A stretch of DNA of 64,000 bases from Plutella xylostella. Lineage: Eukaryota > Arthropoda > Insecta > Lepidoptera > Plutellidae. The first letter of the stretch is position 1, and every line of letters begins with the position of its first letter. Positions 23,263 to 34,799 of the stretch are shown here, piece by piece. The notes below the pieces were generated by a model. That model had not been told where the DNA came from. It saw only the letters and a program-made list of their open reading frames with translations, and did not search any database. The position numbers were made by a program, and so were the translations under genes. The stretch covers positions 4,915,501 to 4,979,500 of the forward strand of contig NC_063982.1 in assembly GCF_932276165.1 (NCBI RefSeq), written 5' to 3'.

Positions 23263-24360
23263 TATAAGGTAAGCAGGGACTTAAAGTTTAGTAGGATAAA
23301 ATCACTGTAGGTAATATATTTAGCGCCCCCTGCCTGAGTGCGTCCCTGCTCTCAACGCAACACAACGGAACACATAGTTGATTAGCGGCTCCTGTTTTTA
23401 TCTCTTTCGCACTCATTAGCGACTTTCTTCTGTCTCTTTTTCGAGGGTCCGTTCAGTTTTGCCTGGCTTTTGTAAATTCGAATAACGAAGCTGCACCTAT
23501 TTATAACAAGTTTATAACCTATGACATGTAGTCACGTTGATTACTATAAAGTTTAAGATTTCTTTAAGTACTAGATCTTTATTATTTACCTTTCCCTATT
23601 TAATTATGGACACTTAATTAGAGTGGTGCAAAAATGGAGGTAATACAATGTGATTGCATAATATTATAAAAACAATTTATTTATATATATGTAATAATGT
23701 AATGTAATATTATTAAGAAATATTATAAATAAATGAACAATAAACAATAAACAAAAATCTAATCTGACTAACGTGGTAAAAAATCAGTTCCTATGAATAC
23801 CAAGTCTTTCAAATAGACACCTAGTTACCTACTTACTATTTAAGTAACCCAAAACCAGATAAGTTAAATAAAAACTATAAAATCACTTACCTTACCTACT
23901 TGCTTATAGCTATAATATCTGTAACGACTTATGCTACGAGAACTGAGGCGGCACAGCGTTAGCTGAAGTCGAGTTTAATTTGTTCGTTTGTCGGTCGACA
24001 TTGAAACCAAGGCCGGGAGCTATAGGTACCTAATGCCGAATGTAATAACATTTTTAATATAAGTACCTACTTATATTATGTTTGGTGCCTAACTATTTAG
24101 AGTTTTTATACTTTCACCACATTCTACTCCTGAGTAGTCTGTGACTTTCACCCAGTTACAAAAACCTGATTTATATTATGTAACTTTACAATACAACTTG
24201 TAAGTTTAATACCTACATGCTTACAATCAGAATAACACAAACGGGCAATCCTTAATATCTTTTATATTTGTATAAGTATACCAATGTATAATAATATGTA
24301 GGTAGGTACAGTTTTTTCTGAATCCATTTAGAAGCGTTACAATTCCCAATATTGTATTAA
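23263..24360. other. Intergenic; no gene seen
   Basis: Contains a weak inverted pair GCAGGGAC / GTCCCTGC (about 23273-23351) that may bound a small MITE. The rest is AT-rich. No coding or RNA gene is supported. Confidence 0.4.
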
Positions 24361-24590
24361 ATGTGTCGACTCCTGGCCCAACGCAAACACTGGCTTAGCA
24401 GTTCAGCAGACGCCGCGCCGATCTTAATTGCAGTTATTAGACAAAATGGCCGTTCCGTGAAGCTCGCAGTTATTCCGTATATTAACGTCATTAGCGCATT
24501 TACCGCCCCCTCGGGGTTGAGCGCGAATTGCGTAAGTACTTTGACTTTTGCTAAGTGCTTAGTTGAGTGGGGATTAAGCTGAGAGATTTT
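24361..24590. promoter_or_regulatory. Non-repetitive GC-balanced block, candidate conserved element
   Basis: A complex, repeat-free 230-bp block in AT-rich surroundings, open on both strands. It holds several homeodomain- or Cdx-like TTAT/TTAAT sites (for example GCAGTTATTAGACAAAATGG) and CGCCCCCTCGGGG. Upstream of a developmental homeobox gene such blocks are often enhancers or conserved non-coding elements. The open frames here lack any recognisable protein and are probably incidental. Confidence 0.3.
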
Positions 24591-25540
24591 TTTTGTATGA
24601 AAAAGGCTTATATTTATTAAAACAGCTAGGTAAATGAAATTTGATTTCATAGTTACTAATATACGTAAGCAGCACAAACCGTAATGTGATAAGTATATCT
24701 AATATACTACCTATACCTAGTGATATAAGTACCAATAAAAAATGTAACACCATATACATATTTGTACATTTATTTGTACTACGTGAATCTTTAGTACCTA
24801 CTAAACATTACTGGTGCAAGTGCAACTTAGAAAATTAGAACGATGATAAACTAAATTTTAGGTTAAGTAATAACGGAAATACGGAATACTAAGTATTGCT
24901 ACTATTCTACTAAGTAAACCATTTAAGAGGAGAGTAGGTATACCTTCGCGATTCTAGCGAAATAGGTATTTAGGAAAACATTTGCTATCGCTTGTACTCT
25001 CATGCCCCTAGCACGGGTGCGATAGAGATGCACTGCAGCACGCGACTGATAATAGGAACTTTTGTTGATGATGATGTCAACCAATCTCTTTGATTTTGAT
25101 GTCAATCGCTTCAGCATAATATATTCTAGGTTTATAGGTTTCACTTTTTTTTATATACTTATTTTGTTATTGTTCAACAAACAGTTTTATTCAACAAAGT
25201 TTTTATCACAAAAATTACGTTATTTGAGGTGCCTATAATTTTGAATCAATAGAAAATTTAGAAAAAAATAAAAGTTATAAACCTAGTAATTCCTTGTGTC
25301 AATAACATACTAAAAATCATGGAGATTCGATAATATTTGGAGGTAGTAAAACGTTTTCTCTTTTTGTATTGACGAGCAAGTGGTATACTTCGCTCTTAAA
25401 TGAGCAAGTATGGCGAACTCTAAAATAATAAGACCTACGATGAGCAACTCTTAAGATTGAATATCAGAAAAAAAAAATATTGTACCATAAAACAATTTAG
25501 TTAGTTATATATTTTTTGTGTAGCTGAATTTTAAACTGAA
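24591..25540. other. AT-rich stretch without features
   Basis: Long AT-rich DNA with no hairpin, repeat or coding signal that I can support. Confidence 0.4.
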
Positions 25541-25690
25541 TCCCTCCCTGCCCGCTATCCAATTAGTGAACAGATTAAAGATATACCTCGGGGGCCATTA
25601 CCCGGCAAATTACTCGCACCCAGCGCCCCCACCGCCCCCCGCCCCCCCGGCCGGGGGCGCAAACTGCAGCGGGGAGCGGGTAAGTATGTC
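25541..25690 (+). promoter_or_regulatory. Very GC-rich block ending in a strong splice donor
   Basis: From about 25600 the sequence is nearly all G and C, centred on a dyad of CCCCCCCGGCCGGGGGCG. It ends in CGGGGAGCGG|GTAAGTATG, an excellent splice donor at 25680. It could be a non-coding first exon with a CpG-rich promoter, about 13 kb upstream of the first MNX coding exon, whose acceptor at 38591 needs an upstream donor. No reading frame is implied. Confidence 0.35.
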
Positions 25691-26427
25691 TCTGTTCTTG
25701 CATCTTTGTGTAGAGTTTACATGATCTTAGATAGGTACCTAGTCAAGTAGTCATACTTAGGTACTCATAAAAAACGAATAAGTACAATCAATCCACTATT
25801 CTGACGAGCAATGAAATAAGTAGTTCCAGTGACCATATCACCAAATTACCTAAACTGAAAAGCTATGCCTAATGAAACCATCTGCAATATTGAAGAACAT
25901 TCAATTTGGGGTCATTATTGGTGTGGACATTTTATAATTATGTGGAACTTTTTAATCACTTGTGAGTCTTACTATTCTACAATAGTATTTGTTCGTAAAG
26001 GTAACTTTATGGGCTATTAACATTGCTCGAAAATCTCATTTTCCACACTAGGGCTTTTTACTTTCCATTTGTATATTATATCTGTGAAAACAGACGTAGC
26101 TCTCAGCTTGGTCCACGCGGCGACTCAACTGTGAGTAATTGGTTATTCGTACTCAGTTAGTTAGCTACATGTATTTATTCCATTGTTCTATGTCGGCAGG
26201 TTTCGTAGGAGCTTCTATATAACTGCGGTTTCAATTGGAATTAGGTACTTTAATATTTAGGTACTTAACTTTGGCTTTTCTATGGATTTTATGTTAAGTA
26301 ATATCATGAAAAAATTGCTGTTCCATACGTTTTACTTAAGTTGTTATTTAAGTTCCTTAGACAAAAACTGTTTAGCAGGGTTCCATACCTCACAATAGTC
26401 ATAATGCAGAAAATTGAACCCTTATAC
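25691..26427. other. AT-rich stretch without features
   Basis: No coding, RNA or repeat structure supported. Confidence 0.4.
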
Positions 26428-26907
26428 AGGATTTGCAAAAAGGGTATTTAAGTACTAAGCCGAAACCGACGTGTGCAGCATGTTATATGTATATCTAAGC
26501 CCAAAAATTAAATCAGAATGTCGAATTCAAAATCGACAAAATCGTTCTCAAAAATTAAATACATTCACGGGCAATGAAAAGGTTCCACCGAGAAAAGCAC
26601 CAATTTACTCCTAAGCGGTAAAAGCTAGCTTAATGACGCCTTCTGCAACATTGAAGTACATTTAACAGAGCATCAGGATATTATCAAAAAAAACGGTAAA
26701 ACTTTGTTCAAATTTTATATTAAATGTTTGAAAAAATTGGGGTCGTTTGAGGCGTCATTTTGTGAGTGGAACTTTTTCTTTGCCCGGCAGTGTAGATATT
26801 TTTTTTCGTGAATTTTGACATTCTGATTTTATTTCCGGAATTATATATAACATGCTACACACCTCGGTTTCGGATTAGTATACCCTTTTTGCAACACCCT
26901 GTACCTA
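26428..26907. mobile_element. MITE with GCAAAAAGGGTAT ends (long copy)
   Basis: Left end about 26428 (ATACAGGATTTGCAAAAAGG) and right end CCCTTTTTGCAACACCCTGT. Inner inverted segments include CGAAACCGACGTGTGCAGCA against the complement of TGCTACACACCTCGGTTTCG. About 480 bp, longer than its relative at 28003-28262, with extra central sequence. Related ends recur inside the TTAA insertions at 48345 and 56381. Confidence 0.7.
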
Positions 26908-26934
26908 TATATGATATAGGGTAAGGAACCCTAA

Positions 26935-27209
26935 GGGCCACTTGCACCAACATATTAAATCTAGATTTAGTGTTACATCTCGATTTAGGGCCACTTGCAC
27001 CAACATATTAAATCTAGATTTAGTGTTAAATCTCGATTTAGTGTCAAATATTATATGGACTGACGTTTCTTAAATCGAGATTTGACATTAAATTTAGATT
27101 TAATATGTTTCTGCAAGTGACCCTTAGTGTCAAATTTTATATGGACTGACGTTTCTTAAAACGAGATTTGACACTAAATCTAGATTTAATATGTTTCTGC
27201 AAGTGGCCC
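26935..27209. mobile_element. MITE inserted into a MITE of the same family
   Basis: The outer copy is 26935-26987 plus 27127-27209, flanked by TAA (26932-26934 and 27210-27212). The inner copy is 26988-27123, flanked by TTA (26985-26987 and 27124-27126). Both have GGGCCACTTGCACCAACATA ends. Removing the inner copy and one TTA restores the outer hairpin exactly where the homologous inner copy is continuous. The TWA duplications indicate PIF/Harbinger-type mobilisation. Confidence 0.9.
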
Positions 27210-27212
27210 TAA

Positions 27213-28002
27213 ATACTTTATCAAACGCAGAAACGTTTACTAAACTAGTTTATCTTAAAAGCAAGATAAGTGACCTATTGGTACATAATCAGACGAAATC
27301 GTGTAGATAAATCGTTTTGAAAGAGACATATAATTCATTTTAATAGTGGGTAAACACCTGTCAGTAAACTTGTTGTAATCAGTGACACCTGTCAAATTTG
27401 ACAGCAGTAATATACTACGAATGGTTCGTATTTTCCTTGGGAACTTACGACAGATATTATTTTGAATTTTACAACATAGTTTTACCCCTAAATTCATAAT
27501 CCGTATTCTAAGTTTAGAGAAAGTTTATATGTATAATAATATCAGTCGAAATTCTTATAGTTATGTATTACAATGTCATTTATAAATCTCTTTTAAAGTG
27601 ACAAAAAGCTATATGTATTCAGGAGTAAATTAAGTTTTACATCCATGTACACTATTGTACACCACTGTAGAAAAATATTACTTAGGTAGTCAGGTAGATC
27701 CAGTCCAGATAAAAGATGAAATGATGAAATTATTTGATATATTTTAGTTACCTATCTTGGTAATATTGGTATGACTCATATAAAAATGATACTTTATTCA
27801 GTGTTGTTTATCTTGATTGGATAAACCAGAAAAACATCTTAAACGATACATTATTTTTGGCTTTAGCTCTCAGACAAGTAAGATTGATGATTTTGATAAA
27901 TTATCTTACCGTGGAATTACCTAAAAATACCTTTTAAGGTGAAGCCAAGCTCAGTGGCAACATCTATATGTATAACACCTAACGATATACAGAATGTTGC
28001 AA
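27213..28002. other. Intergenic; no gene seen
   Basis: AT-rich with short open frames on the - strand (27255-27497) that look incidental. Confidence 0.4.
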
Positions 28003-28262
28003 AAAGGGTATACTACTTAAGCTGAAACCTATATGTGCAGCATGGTATATATGAAAACCGAAACTTAAATCAGAATTTCAAAATTCGCGAAAAAAAATAT
28101 CATTTCCCATAGAAACTTTGTTGGTCACGTGATTTTTTACTATGGAGAATGTTTTTTTTTTCGCGAATTTTAAAATTCTGATTTAAGTTTCGGGCTTAGA
28201 TATACCATGCTGCACATGTAGGTTTCGGCTTGATATACCCTTTTTGCAACACCCTGTATAAT
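28003..28262. mobile_element. MITE with ATACAGGGTGTTGCAAAAAG-type ends (short copy)
   Basis: A 260-bp near-palindrome: left GTTGCAAAAAGGGTATA, right TATACCCTTTTTGCAAC, with inner inverted segments over AAATCAGAATTTCAAAATTC and an A/T-rich centre. The right end CAACACCCTGTAT is intact; the left end has mutated to ACAGAATGTTGC. Confidence 0.8.
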
Positions 28263-28302
28263 GTATATCTCTATTAATTAAAACTTATTAATAATTAAGA
28301 CA

Positions 28303-28490
28303 GCATGTCTTTTATCCACCAGGGCCAGTAGTACTGGGCGCATTTAAGACGTGACATAAGTTTTGCATCGCGCTCACTCACATCTCGCAGCCTCAAGAGC
28401 GAGCGCGACGGAGAACTTTTATCACGTCTTAAATGCGCCCCGTGCTAGCCCTTCGGTAGCCATTGTATTGTGAAACAGGCCCTTTTTATC
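28303..28490. mobile_element. CCTGTTTCACA MITE remnant interrupted by another hairpin
   Basis: The outer sequence (GACAGCATGTCTTTTATCC at the left, ATTGTGAAACAGGCCC at the right) matches the right half of the MITE at 6294-6431. About 28323-28453 is a separate hairpin with GGGCGCATTTAAGACGTGA and its complement TCACGTCTTAAATGCGCCC. This is a second nested pair within 1.5 kb of the one at 26935. Confidence 0.6.
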
Positions 28491-28792
28491 CCCAGTAGGA
28501 AAACTATTCACCCGTTACTAGTCGCGTGTAACGGCGCAAATTGTGTAGAGACTAGAGTGAGAGCAAAACTTAAGTAAGTATTGCATTTGTATGTTTTATG
28601 TTTTGTTACTATGTTTTATGGACGTGGTCTGAAATAAAATTACTCATATTCTATATTCTATTCTTATAAAACTAGAAAACTGTGAACACTCGGCACACTA
28701 CACCGATACACCGCACCGCCGTTGCCGCCGCCGCTAAATCAGTATATAGTTAGCGATAGTTTACCGAATGTGGATGCAGCCTAAAGACAAGG

Positions 28793-28932
28793 GTCCACCT
28801 TTCGGCAACGGACGCATCGCATTCAGTATTCTTTGTATAGAATTACACACAACGACGCCGTTTCTCCATACATGAATGACAACTCGTTTGGTGCAATAAT
28901 TACGATACCGATAGGTCAACGCTTAATTACCT
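28793..28932. repeat. Dispersed repeat with GGTAAGCGTCCACCT-type ends (copy 1 of 4)
   Basis: Contains CGGACGCATCGCATTCAGTA, AACGACGCCGTTTCTCCATA and CGATACCGATAGGT. The order is shared with copies at 30640-30795, 40478-40640 and, reversed, 60700-60875. The ends read GTCCACC...GTGGACG in better copies, so it is a short inverted-repeat element. Confidence 0.7.
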
Positions 28933-29049
28933 TCACAAAAATTTCACCATTCAAAAGTACGTACACACCAATAGTAGGTAATAATAAATAATAATTCCCA
29001 CAGGATCGCCCACTTATCGCCACAAAATAATGTTTGTTTGTTTGTTTTG

Positions 29050-29092
29050 TCAAAATTTCGGCCGCCATTATCGCGCGAGCACACACGGTAAG
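29050..29092 (+). promoter_or_regulatory. Candidate untranslated exon end with strong donor
   Basis: A CpG-bearing stretch (TTTCGGCCGCCATTATCGCG) ends in ACACACG|GTAAGTACA, a near-consensus splice donor at 29092-29093. It lies 9.5 kb upstream of the MNX coding exon on the same strand and could be part of a non-coding 5' exon. There is no transcript evidence. Confidence 0.25.
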
Positions 29093-30639
29093 TACACAAA
29101 TAATTGTGTGAATCGCGGTTCACGTACGCGGTTTTGAAAAGAGGGGTGTTATAGGTTTCTGTGTGCTATATGTCTGCTGTTTGTGTGTGAAAGCAGCTGA
29201 CGAAGATACCTAGATGTGTTTTTATAGACGTTAGGTACAGTAAAATGGGTTCAGTAATTCAGTTGTTTTTTAAATTCTAGTTAGGTACTATAGAAAAAAT
29301 TGGCAAACACCGGCTAATCTTCAAGATAGCACATATACAAATGGATATTTTCATTTAAATAACCGATTGCGTTATGTCGAATTTGAAGACACAAAATTTA
29401 ATTATAGCAATGTCAAACGAAAAATTTTGACAGAGGAAGTGTCGAATGTCAAACCATTGATGCATTTGACGGCGCTAAAATTTAAATTAGTGCCTTCAGA
29501 ATCGATTGACAGTAAGTGCTAAAATTACAAATTGTGCTTCCAGAATCGATATCAACATGTGCTTAGTACCTACTTACATACATTACCATCTATCTATTTA
29601 CCTACACAGATCACAACCACCCACTTCCCGAATAATCTAGGGTGAGAACCCGTCAGACTTGACAAGTTGACACTCAATCGATTAACATGTATTATAAGGT
29701 CGTCTCGGGATACGCACGTCGGGGTATCTTATCAGCTATCACTGATATCTGTATATACTGACAAGTGTTGGATGTTTTCCCAGGTCGAATGGGTTTGAAC
29801 CCGTTTTACTCTAAACATCTGATCATATTCAATTTTAAATTTAATTCAGATTCCTGTAAATATAATCTCGAACAGGCATAACTATTATTATTATTATTGT
29901 GCATCTATGTAGCGCTAAGGTTTTTCTTTTAAACTGTAATGCTATGTAGTGTGATGATGAATAAATAAATAAATAAATAAATAAAATAACATAATAAGGC
30001 ACCTACTACAGATGCAAGACTTGAAACTAATTTGGGTGTACTCTGTTTTTGTAGGTATATCTGGTTTTTTTTAATGCGATGAATGGAATTTCACGTAGTT
30101 AAAAACTTTAAACGAAGTACTTGATGATATTAACCATAATATAATAATGAAGGTGAAGGAATATTTTTTGTTTTATAGGCATAATATTTTTTATACTTAA
30201 AAAGCAGAAACTACCAATTTTTTGTCATTCGGTTTTCCTCGTTCTCGTAATGAAAGTCACAGTGTTTTCACTACGGGAGAACCCCTTATTTAGTCCTAGC
30301 TATATACGCTCAGGCGCCAAACCCCGCCTTGGGACCTAAACAAGCTGCTTTCACCCCTTGGGTAATATGTTCTATTTCACTTTGGGTCCAAATATTAACC
30401 CAACCGGTATAAACCCATCACTCTGAGTAATCTTGTCTCAATTTTATTTGTGATGATTTGTGATCTATTTTGAAATTATTTTGTGAACGTCAAAGTAAAA
30501 ATATTTATATAAATATTTGCTCTGTCTGTTAGGAATCAAAATCTGTCAGTTACTCAATAGTGCAGTGCATGGTCAACTACTTTCTGACGTGAAGTTAGGT
30601 CCTGGGTTTGCTTAAATTAATTTATCTAAAGGTAACCTT
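29093..30639. other. Intergenic or 5' intron; microsatellite at 29961-29996
   Basis: AT-rich, with an (AATA)n run near 29961 directly after a tail-like stretch, probably the 3' end of a retroposon. TTATTATTATT lies at about 29883. Otherwise no supported feature. Confidence 0.4.
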
Positions 30640-30795
30640 TCGGCATCGCACGCAACGGACGCATCGCATTCAGTATTTTTGTATAGAAATTCACACAAGT
30701 CCGTCCACTTCATCGGCATTGCCAACGCCGTTTCTCCATACATTTATTAAAATCAGTTTGATCCGATACGTAATATACCAATAGGTGGACGCTTA
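30640..30795. repeat. Dispersed repeat, copy 2 of the CGGACGCATCGCATTCAGTA family
   Basis: Same internal order as 28793-28932, with both ends preserved (AAAGGTAACC... and ...GGTGGACGCTTACCTT). Confidence 0.75.
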
Positions 30796-30852
30796 CCTTG
30801 CCTACTTCTTATCGTGTCGGTGAAAAACACTTCAAAAAAAATAAAAAAACAC

Positions 30853-31075
30853 GCACTCACGCCTTGTACTAATGTACTCCCTTGCGGGGTAGGCAGAGGT
30901 GCATTGCTGCACCCAATTTTCGCCAGAGTGTTATGTTAGTCCCAATGTAATAGGGGGCGGGCCTATTGCCATTTTACGGGTACATCCAAGACCCGAGGAC
31001 AAATATCTGTGTTTTATCAAATATCTGCCCCAGCCGGGAATCGAACCCGGGACCATCGGCACTTCAGTAGTTGTC
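30853..31075 (-). mobile_element. tRNA-derived SINE
   Basis: On the - strand the tRNA-like head has a B box within GGTCCCGGGTTCGATTCCCG (31036-31055). The body contains CAGATATTTG (31004-31026), the complement of TGGGACTAAC, and ends in the region GGTGCAGCAATGCACCTCTG near 30895. It shares its head-proximal body with the SINE at 60203-60447. The A-box half of the head is diverged. Confidence 0.75.
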
Positions 31076-31530
31076 TATTAAGGTTTGTCACTGTGGTGTA
31101 AGGGTTAGGCCCAATTTCACACCATTCGGTTAGGTTAAAAATACCTCGGTTTGGTTACATGATGGACTGTTAAGGTTTGTGAGTGTCCCACCATGCCAAA
31201 TCAAAGGGTTTTAACCAGTCAGATTTGTGTCAGTCGCTGACTGCCCAGGGTAATAAGGTATAGGTAAATAACGACCATTGTTAAAAAAACAGTGACATTC
31301 AACACGAAAAGTCGCATACCTTTTGAACGGCTAAGAAAATATAGGCAAAAGCATTCACCAATGACTCAAAAAAACAAATCGAATGTCGGTTCAACCGTTG
31401 AGGAGCTACGCTGCCACAGCCAGATACACAGACAGTCATGTTAAACTTATAACACCTGTGTTTTTGTTGGTGGTTAATAAACAAACAAAATTTACCTACA
31501 TAGGAAAATTAGCAAAATTATGCCACTCAA
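31076..31530. other. Intergenic; weak repeats only
   Basis: 31105-31250 has repeated GGTTAGGTT / GGTTTGGTT and CCACCATGCC-like sequence suggestive of an old MITE. No gene. Confidence 0.35.
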
Positions 31531-31760
31531 ACTATAGATAGATAGATAGATAGAATATTATTTATTTGTAAACACACATAACATAAACTTACATAACTTA
31601 AATACTAACACATATGTACAAAAATGGCGGTCTTATCGCTTAAAGCGAAAACCTGCAAGTTTCGAAAGGCTAAGTACTCACTGAACTACCCACGAAATCT
31701 CCACTTTTGGAGATAGGACTGCTTTTAGCTGCCTATCTCTGACGCTAATGGACAGTAAGT
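31531..31760. repeat. LINE 3'-tail-like repeat with (GATA)n
   Basis: (TAGA)n at about 31534-31556, then TATTTATTTGTAAACACACA and AAATGGCGGTCTTATCGCTT. The last phrase recurs at 40734-40755, and the microsatellite plus 'TTTATTGCACAC' pattern at 63160-63200. These are probably 3' ends of one non-LTR family. Confidence 0.5.
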
Positions 31761-32099
31761 GACTTCTGTATGTGTTCAATTAACCCACTTTGTGTTATCT
31801 TTATTTGCGTAAATATATCGAGCTTTTAATAAAAGCTTGTTTCTACATGAAACGGTAGATAGGTACTTAGGAGGTGTGCGGTGTATTAAATTAAGTTAAA
31901 AAAAAATAGTTTGATTATTTATCAAAGATCTGATAAGTTTTTTCCTAGTGTTGGTTTCTTAGTAAGTGTAAGAATACTGCTCTAACTGAAATTCTTGTGT
32001 TTTTTTTGGAAGCAGCACTCTCTATGTTTAGAAATACCTTACCTAAGAGCGTATTTTATTATTATTATTAGTCTGAATAACTTATTAATTTTAGATAAG

Positions 32100-32460
32100 C
32101 CAAAAAGGTTACAATCCAACCAAGAATCTAAAAAAGCTCGGGATTGTCAAAAAAAGTTTCCCGCCGTTCAAAACTTTCAAAGAAAACACACGTATCTCTC
32201 CCGCTCTTTCTTGTAACAAAAAAATATTCTGCGTCTTTTTCTCGCGAGCCTTGCCATTGGTGGGAAACTTTAGGCCCCGCCCCCATTCCAAAAACAAAGG
32301 AATACTCGAAAAGAAAAGAAGGAGAAAAGAATACTTCCATCACGCTCGCTCTCGGCTTCGTTCAATGGCGAGCTAACACTGTTTTAAGTAGAAATTTTCT
32401 TGATTTAATTAAATTACTCGATTGTGAACGCTACGCTTTCGTGTAATTTGATTTTGTTTG
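32100..32460. promoter_or_regulatory. Promoter-like block with GC box and CCAAT boxes
   Basis: Non-repetitive sequence containing GGCCCCGCCCCCATTCC (GC-box-like, about 32272-32288), GCCATTGGTGG and TTCAATGGCG (CCAAT-type on the - strand), and CTCGCGAG. Open frames on both strands are short and unrecognisable. It may be a promoter for a 5' exon of the downstream homeobox gene or for an unannotated transcript; sequence alone cannot tell. Confidence 0.3.
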
Positions 32461-33559
32461 AAATCCCTTTTGTTGATTATGTTTTTTGATCTTATTAGTT
32501 TTTAAGCTGGTCGGGTTTGTTTTAGCTCTTGCGTTGTGTTTGATTTGCATATTACTTAACTACCTACATTTATTTTAGAAAATTTGTTACATTACCTATT
32601 GTTACTATTTATTTATTAATACTTTTATTGCACAATTTACAAATGGTTGTTTGTATGTACGATCAGATGCATTTAGCTTCAAACAGACGTTTTGAGTTTT
32701 GAAATTTTAAACATATTATCCCAGGATAGTGATTTTCTGTAGATTTTGATTATTGACTTATCGTATGAGCCAATAGCACCTATTTGTACGTAGTTGGGAA
32801 AATTGAGAACTGTCACAGGAATCATCTTAGCTGAACTTTGACTAACGCTAGTAGGACGACAGCTCTAGTACTTAGGTTTGTACCGACATGCTAAGAAGAA
32901 GATAGCAAAATTGGTAGCACCTACAATCCTATATAACTATAAAGTCCTGACAATAAAGAGTGCGATTTTTAATAATTATCATTTATTTACTTACAGTTAC
33001 GGCTTTTTAGCGGATAAAATTTGTCCTTTAATAAATGTATTTATAATACGGTCTGTAACTATTAGTAAGAATCCACTTCCGTTTTCAGGACTTTACAGTT
33101 TAACTGTACCTATCTCTTTTTGTAGATAAGAGATTTGAGATATACCCAAATAAGTACTTACCTATACTTTAACGGCAAAAGAAATAAATTGCAAAACCTT
33201 TGAATTGATTTTTTGGCTAAAATATCTCAATATGCGGCTACGTAATTATAAATTAGCGGTCATCGGTCCTGTGAGCTGGAGGGCGTCCCACATACCTGGC
33301 TGTGAGTGCAATGTTAAAAGTGGCTAGTGGTAGCTTAGATTAATAATATGCGAATAAGATGATGTGTCACATATATAAAACAGAACAGCATTTACTTCAT
33401 TAAAAATAAGAGTTTTGGTCGATTTTTTTTTAATCTAAGGTACGCTACGCTTTTATCTTTATGCCTTAGCTTTATATATAGGTTCCATAGACAGAATAAC
33501 GTGGACCGTACGAATGTTAAGAAGATCGTAAGAAGGTAAGTAATATTCTAAAAAAGTTT
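32461..33559. other. AT-rich stretch without features
   Basis: No supported gene or repeat; short frames are incidental. Confidence 0.35.
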
Positions 33560-34110
33560 AAAGAGTACTTATGCAACCTCATTCTACAGCCAACTCCTTT
33601 CACGCTACATTCTCAGTTCCGAACTCCTTGCTCAGACTATTTAACTACAAACAGCCAGGATCCTGCCGCGGTTTGCACCAGCATCACAATCCACAATGTA
33701 CCAACTCAAGCGAAAACAGAGCGAGACAGCTAGCCCGAAGACAAGGACGGACAACAAAAATGGGAGGAGCGTAGGCTGAAACCATAGTTCCATGGCCTGC
33801 CGCGCCCTTCGAAAAACTAAACATTTTAATTCCAGCCGGGGTTATTGTGTTGAGAACCGCGGGTCTTCGCAATTTGGCCGCTTAGTACCGCCCAATCGTT
33901 TTGTCCACACACGGCACGATATGGGTTGATAATGGGTGATACTAGGCGCGTTATAATATAATTCAGTCGGTTATTACGGCTGGTTGAGGGCGGATTTGAC
34001 AACCAGTTTCCCGCGCAGTTTTGACGCTTTGACGTTTCGTGTTCTTTATTTTCGAAGTGTTTCGTGCCAGTTTGTTTAAAAAGGATTATTTTGTGCAGTG
34101 AAGACAAGTG
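33560..34110 (+). promoter_or_regulatory. Candidate developmental core promoter (Inr plus DPE-like)
   Basis: A non-repetitive, CpG-containing block 4.6 kb upstream of the MNX coding exon. TTCAGT at 33962-33967 matches the arthropod initiator. Counting its A (33965) as +1, GGATT falls at +28 to +32, where a downstream promoter element (RGWYV) would sit, with one mismatch. Inr/DPE promoters are typical of homeobox genes. No clean splice donor was found shortly downstream. Confidence 0.3.
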
Positions 34111-34593
34111 GGCTTGATTTAGATTTTTTGTGTTTAGAGAAGGTTGGCATAAATATTTTTTAGAAGTTTTTTGAATGCTAATAAGTTTAGATTAAGTATT
34201 TTGAGTTAGTTTTATTCCCAATTTTATACTGGGCGGACTTATTGCCTTACTTAAAAGGTGCAACCTTAGGGCATCGTGTATTGCTAACAAATACTCGCCA
34301 CGACGGGAATCGAACCCTGAGCTTTCCCCGCTATAGCGAGTGGAATATAAACAATTAAACACGTGAGGTTTTATCATCTTTTGCAAAGACACTTTAAGAA
34401 AGATTTTAAGTTTTTTTACAAGATTATGTCTAGCAGTGTGCCATCTACACTATGTAACTACTGCGACCAGCTTTATATCATTTCCTTGCATATTTTATGA
34501 TTAGTGACTGCTCCTTATAGATATGTACGTTTTTCCCACCCTCTCGGCATTCAGCGACTAACGACTCCCGCCACGGTGTCAAACAACCTTAGC

Positions 34594-34735
34594 TCCAATT
34601 TCACAATAGTCGGTTAAATCATAACCGGGGAAAGGTTGATCAATTATAATGTCATCTCCATATTAGATTCTTGACAGATGTGGCAAAAGTCAAGCAATAA
34701 TCCATGGTTATGCTCTAACCCACTATGGAGAAATT
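34594..34735. repeat. Dispersed repeat, inverted relative of 43302-43455
   Basis: Shares TTGATCAA, ATTCTTGACAGATGT, AAAAGTCAAGCAATAATCC and GGTTATGCTCTAACCCACTA with the reverse complement of 43302-43455. The ends (GCTCCAATTTCACAATAGTC here) suggest a MITE. Confidence 0.65.
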
Positions 34736-34799
34736 GGCACAGCTATTTTTTTGTTGAAACAGAACTGATATACGATGATAAGAAGAAGAATGTAAGTTG

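Noticed and set aside
24357..24677. Overlapping open frames on both strands at 24361-24677
   Set aside because: No recognisable protein, no splice logic; treated instead as a possible regulatory block.
31036..31055. tRNA gene suggested by a B box (also at 60383 and 34820)
   Set aside because: No closing acceptor stem or anticodon arm; these are heads of SINEs.
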